NCBI RefSeq assembly: GCF_900114115.1
Contig: NZ_FORX01000018.1
Span: 60,560-100,573, forward strand
Length of the DNA: 40,014 nucleotides
DNA from: Desulfomicrobium apsheronum
GTDB taxonomy: Bacteria > Desulfobacterota > Desulfovibrionia > Desulfovibrionales > Desulfomicrobiaceae
Direction: 5' to 3'
Shown here: one piece after another, positions 33,343-40,014 of the stretch
How positions within the stretch are numbered: position 1 is the first letter of the stretch
How the letters are laid out: each line of letters opens with the position of its first letter
The notes under the pieces: generated by a model
What the model was told of the DNA's origin: nothing
Database searches by the model: none
What the model saw: the letters and a program-made list of their open reading frames with translations, nothing else
Position numbers and translations under genes: made by a program

Positions 33343-34298
33343 TACCAGCCTCGCTCGTTGATGCGCTCTTCCTCGACCTTGAAGGTCAAGAGAGGCGGGG
33401 TCTGTTCCAGAGCCGTGCCTGCCTGCAGTTCGAACACGTCCTTGACCTGCTTGTTCATGAAGCGCCGCAGCAGCATGAGCGGAATGTCCACGGGACAGGC
33501 CCGCTCGCATTCGCCGCATTCCGTACAGCGTCCGGCCAGATGCGAGACATGCACCATCTGGAACATCATGTTCTCGGCCGGGGAATTGTCCTGGCTGATC
33601 CACAGGGGATCGCGGCTGGTCGCGATGCAATGGTCGCGGCAGACGCACATGGGACAGGCGTTGCGACAGGCGTAGCAGCGGATGCAGCGGCTCATGGTCT
33701 CCTGCCAGAAGGCGAGCTTTTCGGCGTCGCTCTTGGCTTCGAACTCGTCCTGGCAGGCCAGGCTCGCGGCCGGGGCCGGAGTATGCGCGGCGCCGATCAG
33801 CACATCGGAGATGATGGCGTCGGGCGTGGCGCAGATCAGGCATTTGTCGGCCAGCACGTCAGAGAGTTTGAGGGTCGCGGACTGACCGGCCACGGAGATC
33901 TTGAGATCCTGCGCGCCAACCTCCATCGACTCCACGAATCCCGGATCGGCGGGCAGGGCCGCGCGGATCTTGCGCTGGCTGACCACGCCATCGCAGCAGA
34001 GGCCGAAAACGACGACATCGTCGCGGTTGATCAGGTTTTCATTCAGGAGCTGGATCACGCTCTTGCTGTCGCAGCCCTTGACCACCACGCCGATCTTCTT
34101 GCCCTTGAACCCGGGCAGGTAGGTGGCCAGATTGTGCACGGCCAAGGGGCCTATGATGAGCCGGTCAAGATCCGCTTCGGTGCGGATGAAGAGCGGCGTG
34201 GCGTGGAGCGGATCATAGCCCTGCTCCCAGCCGATGACGCACTCAAGCTCGCCCAGGCGGCTCTTGATGGCATTTTTGAGATCATCCAATTGGGACAT
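33342..34298 (-). CDS. FlxC: FrhB-like/4Fe-4S electron-transfer subunit
   Basis: 318 residues. N-terminal FrhB/HdrA2-like domain with GCDSKSVIQLL and GLCCDGVVSQRK; Cys in KCLICATPDA; C-terminal ferredoxin motifs CIRCYACRNACPMC and CTECGECERACPVD. It is homologous to a coenzyme F420 hydrogenase beta-type subunit and serves as an electron conduit in the Flx complex. AGGAGG is 4 bases before ATG 34298. It follows flxD by 22 bases. Confidence 0.9.
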   Translation of the reverse strand: MSQLDDLKNAIKSRLGELECVIGWEQGYDPLHATPLFIRTEADLDRLIIGPLAVHNLATYLPGFKGKKIGVVVKGCDSKSVIQLLNENLINRDDVVVFGLCCDGVVSQRKIRAALPADPGFVESMEVGAQDLKISVAGQSATLKLSDVLADKCLICATPDAIISDVLIGAAHTPAPAASLACQDEFEAKSDAEKLAFWQETMSRCIRCYACRNACPMCVCRDHCIATSRDPLWISQDNSPAENMMFQMVHVSHLAGRCTECGECERACPVDIPLMLLRRFMNKQVKDVFELQAGTALEQTPPLLTFKVEEERINERGW

Positions 34299-34320
34299 AT
34301 GTCCTCCTGTTATTGCAAAT

Positions 34321-34812
34321 CTATCCGTGACACGGGCAAGTCTGCCCCTGACCAGCCTGGACGGCCAGCGTGTTCCAGTCCGCTTCGGACGCCGGGTTGA
34401 AGGTCGGCGCGGGGCCGAGCTCATGGATGCGGCGCGTGAACTCCGTGACCACATGCTGCCAGCGCTGCCCTTCCGAGGCCGAAACCCAGGTGTATTCGAA
34501 GCGGCGCGCATCGATGCCGGTTATGGGCAGGAAGCGTTTGAGCATTTCGAGCCTGCGCCGGGCATAGAAGTTGCCTTCGGCATAATGGCAATCCCGGGGA
34601 TGACAACCGGACACGAGCACTCCGTCAGCGCCGTTCATGAGCGAACGGACGATGAAGAGCGGATCGATGCGGCCGGAACAGGGGACGCGGATGACGCGCA
34701 GATCCGTGGGCTGAGTGAAACGGGATACACCCGCCGTGTCCGCGCCGCCGTAGGAGCACCAGTTACAAAGAAAGCCGACTATTCGTAATTCGCGAACATC
34801 TTGGGCGGGCAT
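34321..34812 (-). CDS. FlxD: MvhD-type [2Fe-2S] electron-transfer subunit
   Basis: 163 residues. MvhD signature GFLCNWCSYGGAD, PCSGRIDPLFI and GCHPRDCHYAEGN, the cysteines that bind the [2Fe-2S] cluster. In methanogens MvhD links hydrogenase to HdrA; here it links the Flx module to HdrA. Its start overlaps the 3' end of hdrA by 34 bases, which implies translational coupling. It ends in a small Cys-His-rich tail TCPCHG. Confidence 0.92.
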   Translation of the reverse strand: MPAQDVRELRIVGFLCNWCSYGGADTAGVSRFTQPTDLRVIRVPCSGRIDPLFIVRSLMNGADGVLVSGCHPRDCHYAEGNFYARRRLEMLKRFLPITGIDARRFEYTWVSASEGQRWQHVVTEFTRRIHELGPAPTFNPASEADWNTLAVQAGQGQTCPCHG

Positions 34813-36761
34813 AAGGCGTTCACCTCCGCGAGGATCTGGTTATCTGTGAAATGTTCAAGCTGGATGGCGCCCTGGGGACAGGTCACCGTGCAGATGCCGC
34901 AACCCTGACAGACCGTGTCGATGACCTCGGCCTTGGGGTTGCCGAAGCGATCCTGGACTTCCTTGATGGCTCCGAACGGACAGGTCTGGATGCATTTGCC
35001 GCAGCCGACGCAACGGGCAGGGTTGACCCTGGAAACTGCCGGATCGGATTCCAGCTCCTTCTTGGAGAGAAGACCCAGAACCTTGGAAGCGGCAGCGCTG
35101 CCCTGGCTGACAGAGGCCGGGATGTCTTTTGGACCCTGACAGGCGCCGGCCAGGAACACGCCGGCGGTGTTGGTCTCGACGGGCTTCAATTTGGGATGGC
35201 TCTCGACGAAGAATCCGTACTGATCCGGAGCCACGCGCAGTTTTTCACCCAGCTGCACCGCGCCCTTGGCCGATTCGGCACCAACGGCCAGAACGACCAG
35301 ATCGGCGGGAACCTCGACCTGCGTGCCGGCCAGGGTGTCTGCCCCGCGCACGATGAGCTTGTCGCCCTTGGGATAGATCATGGCCACGCGGCCGCGCACA
35401 TACTGCGCGCCGTACTCTTCCATGGCCCTGCGCACGAACTCGTCGTACAGCTTGCCCGGCGAACGGATGTCCATGTAGAAAACGTATGATTGGGAATCGG
35501 GGATATGGTCCTTGGTCAGGATGGTCTGCTTTGCGGTGTACATGCAGCAGAAACCTGAACAGTACGGACGGTCCACGGACTTGTCGCGCGAACCCACGCA
35601 CTGGATGAAGACCACGTTTTTGGGTTCCTTGCCGTCGGAGGGCCGCTTGATGTGTCCGCCCGAAGGGCCGGAAGCCGAAAGCATGCGCTCGTACTGCATG
35701 GAGGTGACCACATCCGGGTAGCGGCCTTCACCGTACTGCGGATACTTGTGCCAATCGAAAAGGTCGTAACCCGTGGCCACGACTATGGCGCCCACATCCA
35801 CGTTGATCAGCTCGTCCTTCTGTTCGAAGTCGATGCACTTGACCGGACAGACCTTGGCGCACAGGCCGCACTTGCCCTTGGTCAGCATGATGCACGATTC
35901 GGCATTGATGGCCGCTTTCTTGGGGATGGCCTGCGGAAACGGGATGTTGATGGAGGGCGCGTTGCACAGATTCTCGTTGAACTTGTCGGGGAGCTTGCGG
36001 CTGGGGCATTTTTCCACGCACAATCCGCAGCCCGTGCAATCCTTCCAGTTCACGTAGGTCGCCTTCTTGCGGATGGTGATCTGAAAGTTGCCCACATACC
36101 CGCCCACGGCTTCGATCTCGGAACAGGCATAAAGAGTGATGTTGGGATGCTGGGCGATGTCGACCATCTTGGGGCCCAGAACGCAGGACGAGCAGTCCAC
36201 CGTGGGAAAGGTCTTGTCCAGCTTGGCCATCTTGCCGCCGATGGTCTGCTCGCGCTCGACCATGATGACTTCCTGGCCACCGTCCGCGCAGTCCAGCGCC
36301 GCCTGGATACCCGCCACGCCGCCGCCGATGACCAGCACGCGCTTGACCGTCTCGAAGCGTTTGGGGATCAGCGGCTTGTCGCGACGCAGTTTTTCCACGG
36401 CCATGCGCACCAGTTCGGCGGCCTTGCCCGTGTTCAAGTCCTTTGACTTGCCGATCCAGGAGACATGCTCGCGGATGTTGGCCATTTCAAACATGTAACG
36501 GTTCAGTCCCGCGCGCTCAACGGTCCGGCGGAAAGTGGGCTCGTGCATGCGCGGGGTACAGGAAGCCACGACCACGCCGTCGAGATTCTTGTCCTTGATG
36601 GCCTGGATGATGGCGTCCTGTCCGGGTTCGGAACAGGCATACATCGTGTCCGTGGAGAAAACCACGTCCGGATAGGTCAGGGCCGTGGCCGCAACGGACG
36701 GACAGTCCACGGTTCCGGCAATATTGCTGCCGCAATGGCAGATAAAAACACCAATTCGCAT
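34779..36761 (-). CDS. HdrA: heterodisulfide reductase flavin subunit A
   Basis: 660 residues. N-terminal FICHCGSNIAGTVD, FAD-binding VLVIGGGVAGIQAALDC (~152) and EREQTIGGKMAKL, then ferredoxin motifs CTGCGLCVEKCP, CGLCAKVCP, and two more at the C-terminus CVGCGKCIQTCP and CQGCGICTVTCP. HdrA holds the bifurcating FAD, splitting electron pairs between a low-potential (ferredoxin) and a high-potential (HdrBC) branch. GGGAGG precedes ATG 36761, 10 bases after hdrB; an upstream in-frame extension to 36878 overlaps hdrB and is not used. Confidence 0.94.
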   Translation of the reverse strand: MRIGVFICHCGSNIAGTVDCPSVAATALTYPDVVFSTDTMYACSEPGQDAIIQAIKDKNLDGVVVASCTPRMHEPTFRRTVERAGLNRYMFEMANIREHVSWIGKSKDLNTGKAAELVRMAVEKLRRDKPLIPKRFETVKRVLVIGGGVAGIQAALDCADGGQEVIMVEREQTIGGKMAKLDKTFPTVDCSSCVLGPKMVDIAQHPNITLYACSEIEAVGGYVGNFQITIRKKATYVNWKDCTGCGLCVEKCPSRKLPDKFNENLCNAPSINIPFPQAIPKKAAINAESCIMLTKGKCGLCAKVCPVKCIDFEQKDELINVDVGAIVVATGYDLFDWHKYPQYGEGRYPDVVTSMQYERMLSASGPSGGHIKRPSDGKEPKNVVFIQCVGSRDKSVDRPYCSGFCCMYTAKQTILTKDHIPDSQSYVFYMDIRSPGKLYDEFVRRAMEEYGAQYVRGRVAMIYPKGDKLIVRGADTLAGTQVEVPADLVVLAVGAESAKGAVQLGEKLRVAPDQYGFFVESHPKLKPVETNTAGVFLAGACQGPKDIPASVSQGSAAASKVLGLLSKKELESDPAVSRVNPARCVGCGKCIQTCPFGAIKEVQDRFGNPKAEVIDTVCQGCGICTVTCPQGAIQLEHFTDNQILAEVNALCPPKMFANYE

Positions 36762-36771
36762 TGCGTCCTCC

Positions 36772-37656
36772 CTACCTGGCCTGCGCCGGTTGTTTGATCT
36801 TGCCCAGGGCGAGTCTCGGATCGACACAGAGCTTTTCAAAGCCAAGCACGGCGCGGTCCAATCCCAGAGCGTAGCCAAGGAGTTGGGTATAATAGAAAAC
36901 CGGGATCTTGAACTTCTCGTGCAGGGCGTGATTGATCTGACCCTGCCGCAGGTCCAGGTTCATCTGGCACAACGGACAGGCAGTCACGAAGGCGTCGGCG
37001 CCGACATCACGTCCGGCATCCAGCAGCTTGCCCGACAGCCGGGTCACGATATCGTTACGCGGTATGCCGTAAGACGCTCCGCAACACTCGACCTTGAGCG
37101 CGAAAGGCACGACCTCGGCGCCGAGCGCGGTCATCAGGTTGTCCATGGCCATGGGATTTTCGTGATGGTCGAAACGCATCAGCTCCGGGGGCCGATTCAT
37201 GATGCATCCATAATAACAGGCGATCTTGATTCCGGTCAGGGGCTTGACCACCTTGGACCTTACCAGCTCAAGATCCACGTTCTCGGTCAGCACCTGCAAC
37301 ACGGACTGCGCGTCCACGTTGCCGTTGCAGGGCACATCGAGGAGCGCATTGGTCTTGGTCCGAAACCCGGGATCTTCCATCTTGTGGGCGGCGGTGCGCA
37401 GGTTGGTCAGGCAGCTGGGACAGGGCGTGGTCACCTTGTCCATGCCCATGACCTCGACCTGGGCCAGGTTGCGGGCGGACAGGGCCGCGGACAGGACATG
37501 ATTGACGGTGTGCGCGGGAGTGGAACCGCAGCAGCTCCAATCCGGAATGTCCACCAGCTCCACGTCCAGGGCCTTGCAGACCGCGCGGGTGGAGCTGTCG
37601 TATTCCAGGGATGTACCCTGACCGGAACAGCCCGGATAATACGCGATTTTAAACAT
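36772..37656 (-). CDS. HdrB: heterodisulfide reductase subunit B (CCG domain)
   Basis: 294 residues. Two full CCG motifs: first YYPGCSGQG, DWSCCGSTPA and TPCPSCLTNL; second YYGCIMNRPP, VECCGASYG and ACPLCQMNL. These bind the noncubane [4Fe-4S] clusters that reduce a disulfide; in sulfate reducers the partner is thought to be DsrC trisulfide or disulfide. It overlaps the hdrC stop by 8 bases. Confidence 0.94.
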   Translation of the reverse strand: MFKIAYYPGCSGQGTSLEYDSSTRAVCKALDVELVDIPDWSCCGSTPAHTVNHVLSAALSARNLAQVEVMGMDKVTTPCPSCLTNLRTAAHKMEDPGFRTKTNALLDVPCNGNVDAQSVLQVLTENVDLELVRSKVVKPLTGIKIACYYGCIMNRPPELMRFDHHENPMAMDNLMTALGAEVVPFALKVECCGASYGIPRNDIVTRLSGKLLDAGRDVGADAFVTACPLCQMNLDLRQGQINHALHEKFKIPVFYYTQLLGYALGLDRAVLGFEKLCVDPRLALGKIKQPAQAR

Positions 37657-38215
37657 TGTCGCCTCCTTTGCGGAACCGCTCGAAAATGCGGGCCACCTGT
37701 TCGCGCCCCTGGATCTGGTGCGGTTTGAAGGGCAGCTTGCCGCGCATGAGAGCCTGCGGAGCCAGATCGACGTCGGTGAATACGCGGCCGGAGCGCGTCA
37801 TGTACGCGGCCATGAGACCCAGCTCATAGGCACGGCCATGGCGCTCGACCGAGGCCAGAAACGAGTCGGCGAAAATCTTCACGGAGCGCTCCGTGGCGTA
37901 CCCGGCTTCCCGGGCCATGTGCCGACAGACATCCATGATCAGCGCGACATCGATCTTGTTCGGACAGCGCGTGGTACAGGATTGACAGGAACCACACAGC
38001 CACAATGAACGGCTTTTCAGGACTGCTTCCTTTTGTCCGGTCTGAATCAGACGCATGATCTGACTGACCGAATAATCGTAGGCGAACGTGTACGGACACC
38101 CGGCCGTACAGTTGCCGCACTGGTAGCAGTTCCGGATTTTCTGATGGCTGCGGGCTTCGACCTCGGCGACAAACTCAAGGTCGGCAGTGGCAAGATCAAA
38201 GATTTGCATGGACAT
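37649..38215 (-). CDS. HdrC: heterodisulfide reductase iron-sulfur subunit C
   Basis: 188 residues from ATG 38215 (another start at 38209 is possible). Ferredoxin motifs CYQCGNCTAGCPYT and CGSCQSCTTRCP bind two [4Fe-4S] clusters and pass electrons from HdrA to HdrB. No strong Shine-Dalgarno sequence is visible. It is the first gene of the hdrCBA-flxDCBA operon, behind a ~160-base leader from the predicted sigma-54 start. Confidence 0.9.
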   Translation of the reverse strand: MSMQIFDLATADLEFVAEVEARSHQKIRNCYQCGNCTAGCPYTFAYDYSVSQIMRLIQTGQKEAVLKSRSLWLCGSCQSCTTRCPNKIDVALIMDVCRHMAREAGYATERSVKIFADSFLASVERHGRAYELGLMAAYMTRSGRVFTDVDLAPQALMRGKLPFKPHQIQGREQVARIFERFRKGGDNV

Positions 38216-38303
38216 ACCCAACTTGCGGTAAAGAACGGCGAACCGTCCGGTTGACATGAATCCCGCCCCGAAAAAAACATACGCGCACAATGAACCTTTT
38301 TGA

Positions 38304-38326
38304 CACACCGTCCGAACGGACGGGTG
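38304..38326 (-). promoter_or_regulatory. Leader hairpin / inverted repeat upstream of hdrC
   Basis: Plus-strand CCGTCCG-AA-CGGACGG (38308-38323) is a perfect inverted repeat. On the minus RNA it makes CAC-CCGUCC/GGACGG-U-GUG, a 9-bp stem with one bulge and a 4-base loop. No T-tract follows, so it is not a terminator. It may be an operator or an RNA structure. Confidence 0.45.
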
Positions 38327-38335
38327 ATCCAAATT

Positions 38336-38348
38336 GATACAACGTATC
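38336..38348. promoter_or_regulatory. GATAC-AAC-GTATC inverted repeat upstream of hdrC
   Basis: A perfect 5-bp inverted repeat with 3-base centre, 12 bases from the leader hairpin at 38308-38323. A possible regulator site; it could be chance. It does not match a Rex (TTGTGAA-type) site. Confidence 0.3.
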
Positions 38349-38388
38349 CACTGAAAGTGTGTGTTTCCGGGACATGGGTTTTCTTAAT

Positions 38389-38404
38389 AGCAGATTTGAT
38401 GCCA
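38389..38404 (-). promoter_or_regulatory. Candidate sigma-54 promoter of the hdr-flx operon
   Basis: Minus strand TGGCATCAAATCTGCT fits the -24/-12 consensus: TGGCA at -24, GG and GC separated by exactly 10 bases, TGCT at -12. Predicted transcription start near 38378. Confidence 0.5.
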
Positions 38405-38482
38405 TAGTATCCATCGCCTCGCATTGTCCAGCGCCGGGGAATATCTCGCGGTTTACGACGGAGAGAATAAATACCAACTCTG

Positions 38483-38527
38483 AAAAAAAATCAGCGGCCC
38501 GAACCGAAAACCGATACAGACCGCTGA
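38483..38527 (-). terminator. Intrinsic terminator after the dihydrolipoamide dehydrogenase gene
   Basis: Minus-strand stem TCAGCGG/CCGCTGA (38521-38527 with 38491-38497) around a larger inner structure, followed by eight T. It lies 23 bases after the stop codon at 38550. Confidence 0.75.
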
Positions 38528-38549
38528 AAACTGGACAGAATCAGCCCCA

Positions 38550-39962
38550 CTACAGCAGATGCGCCGTCTCGAAGATCCCTTCGGCCAGGGTCGGGTGGGC
38601 GTGGATGGTCCGGGCCAGGTCCTTGGCCGTGGCGCCAAGCTGCATGGCCAGGGTCGGTTCGGCGATGATGTCCGAAACGTGGGCTCCGGCCAGGTGCGCG
38701 CCCAAGAGCTTGCCCGAGTCGGCGTCCACCACCAGCTTGAAGAGCCCCGCCAGCTCGCCCATGGCCTGGGCCTTGCCCAGCTCGCGGAAGTTGCTCTGCG
38801 GGCAGGTCACGTTGAAGCCCTGCTCCCGCGCCTGGGCCTCGGTCAGACCCACCGTGGCCACCTCCGGCGAGGTGAAGACCGCCGCCGGCACCACTGCGTA
38901 GTCCATGGCCTCGGCGGCGCCCAGGCAGTTGCGCACGGCCACGAGCCCCTCCATGGACGCCACGTGGGCCAGCATGATCCGCGCCGGGCCAAGCACGTCG
39001 CCTACGGCGTAAATGCCAGGCACAGAAGTCTCCAGCCGCGCGTCGGCCTTGATCCAACCGCGCTGGTCCGTCTCCACGCCGGCCTCGGCCAGACCCAGGC
39101 CAGACGTGTTGGGCACGCGTCCCACGGCCACCAGGACCACGTCGGCTTCCAGCACGCTCTCCTTCTGCGCCGACGCCGGAAGGTCCTTCACGAACGGCGA
39201 AGGCCCCAGCGTCACCCGCACGCCCGTCTCCGACACCTCCGCCTTCGAGGCCGTGCGAGCCAGTTCGCAGACGATGCCGCGCTTCTTCATCTCGCGCTGG
39301 ATGAGCTTGCTCAGGTCCGCATCGATGGACGGCACGGGCAGGATGCGGTCCAACCCCTCCACCACCGTCACCTTCGAACCGAAAGCCTGGAAAATGAAAG
39401 CCAGCTCGCAGCCAATGACGCCGCCGCCGACCACCAGCATCCGTTTCGGGACGGTCTGCAGTTCCAGGGCGTCGTCGCTGGTGATGATGCGCTCGTGGTC
39501 AACGGGCAGGGTCGGAATGTTCAGGGTACTCGACCCTGTGGCGATGATGACCCTGTCGCCTTCCACCTCCTGCACCGCGCCGTCCGCGCCGTGCACGCGC
39601 ACCAGACCTGCGCTCACGACCTCGCCCCGGCCGCGCAGCAGCGTGACCTTGAGCTTGGCGCAAGTCTTTTCCAGGCCGCCGCGCAGGATCTCCGAAACCT
39701 TGTTCTTGCGGGCCACGATGACCGGCATGTCCGGCTGGGCCTCGCCGCCGCCTTTAATGCCGAACTCAGCCAGCCGGTGCGCCGTCTCCAGGGCTTCGGC
39801 CGAGGCCTTCAACGTCTTGGTCGGGATGCAGCCCCAGTTCAGACAGGTCCCGCCCATGTGGGCGGCTTCCACAAGAGTGACCTGCGCCCCGGCCTTGGCC
39901 GCGGAAAATGCGGCAGTGTACCCGCCAGGGCCGCCGCCGATGATGGTGATGCGTTGCGCCAT
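38550..39962 (-). CDS. Dihydrolipoamide dehydrogenase (Lpd, E3)
   Basis: 470 residues. N-terminal FAD motif ITIIGGGPGGYTAAF, the redox disulfide GGTCLNWGCIPTKTL, a second Rossmann motif VVGGGVIGCELAFIF for NAD, FAD contact GIYAVGDV, and the C-terminal active-site HAHPTLAE with the His/Glu pair. It reoxidises dihydrolipoyl groups with NAD+ in 2-oxoacid dehydrogenase or glycine cleavage complexes; no E1/E2 or gcv genes are in the window, so its complex is unknown. AAGGAGG is 5 bases before ATG 39962; the in-frame start at 40007 lacks that. The upstream context lies beyond the window edge. Confidence 0.95.
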   Translation of the reverse strand: MAQRITIIGGGPGGYTAAFSAAKAGAQVTLVEAAHMGGTCLNWGCIPTKTLKASAEALETAHRLAEFGIKGGGEAQPDMPVIVARKNKVSEILRGGLEKTCAKLKVTLLRGRGEVVSAGLVRVHGADGAVQEVEGDRVIIATGSSTLNIPTLPVDHERIITSDDALELQTVPKRMLVVGGGVIGCELAFIFQAFGSKVTVVEGLDRILPVPSIDADLSKLIQREMKKRGIVCELARTASKAEVSETGVRVTLGPSPFVKDLPASAQKESVLEADVVLVAVGRVPNTSGLGLAEAGVETDQRGWIKADARLETSVPGIYAVGDVLGPARIMLAHVASMEGLVAVRNCLGAAEAMDYAVVPAAVFTSPEVATVGLTEAQAREQGFNVTCPQSNFRELGKAQAMGELAGLFKLVVDADSGKLLGAHLAGAHVSDIIAEPTLAMQLGATAKDLARTIHAHPTLAEGIFETAHLL

Positions 39963-40014
39963 GGCAACCTCCTTCGTATGTGAAATGCTCTCGGAGTTCC
40001 GGGTCATGCGCCCC

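Noticed and set aside
33343-33843. N-terminal extension of flxB
   Set aside because: It overlaps flxC out of frame; the TAATG junction at 33342 gives the natural start.

Overview
The window looks like a chromosome segment of a GC-rich, strictly anaerobic, sulfate-reducing deltaproteobacterium of the Desulfovibrionales type (Desulfovibrio/Desulfomicrobium-like). The assignment rests on a complete hdrCBA-flxDCBA electron-bifurcation locus, a fused pyruvate carboxylase, a long PEP-synthase-like dikinase, an FMN-riboswitch ribB and a PhnCDEE transporter. The order-level call is from gene content and protein wording only. Almost all genes lie on the minus strand; the exceptions are the REC-PAS-GGDEF-EAL gene, ribB, ybaK and a NERD-domain gene.

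Layout, left to right. 1-920: tandem array of ~149-bp units built from hairpin modules, open at the left edge and running into the stop codon of a small lipoprotein gene. 917-2008: lipoprotein and a YgjP/DUF45 metallopeptidase. 2043-9499: PEP-synthase-like enzyme and pyruvate carboxylase, with biotin ligase birA just upstream of the carboxylase. 10390-17024: chemosensory operon read leftward as STAS, cheA, cheW, cheB, cheR. 17297-19441: divergent c-di-GMP protein. 19504-22733: typA and an FAD dehydrogenase. 22956-23393: zinc-ribbon protein. 23552-25104: FMN riboswitch, a ribB broken by a 76-bp tandem duplication, and ybaK. 25295-27016: membrane-anchored NERD protein. 27155-30551: phnD-phnC-phnE-phnE importer. 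31002-38215: hdrC-hdrB-hdrA-flxD-flxC-flxB-flxA plus a ferritin-like protein. 38550-39962: dihydrolipoamide dehydrogenase.

How the genes work together. The Hdr-Flx set is known in Desulfovibrio to couple NAD(H), ferredoxin and a thiol/disulfide carrier (probably DsrC) by flavin-based bifurcation; here it has a good sigma-54-type promoter and a structured leader. BirA presumably biotinylates the neighbouring pyruvate carboxylase, which with the dikinase feeds oxaloacetate and PEP for anaplerosis and gluconeogenesis. The chemosensory operon has CheA, CheW, CheB and CheR but no receptor, CheY or CheD in the window; its CheA carries its own receiver.

Most worth checking: (1) the ribB duplication, whose two copies differ only at third codon positions, suggesting allele chimerism, mis-assembly or recombination; (2) the hairpin array at the left end; (3) intrinsic terminators immediately upstream of two minus-strand genes (typA and the zinc-ribbon gene), which look like attenuators or a small RNA; (4) the pyruvate carboxylase with a C-terminal zinc ribbon and an altered biotin site; (5) the sigma-54-like promoter and leader hairpin of the hdr-flx operon. 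I found no CRISPR array, prophage, transposase gene, rRNA or tRNA.
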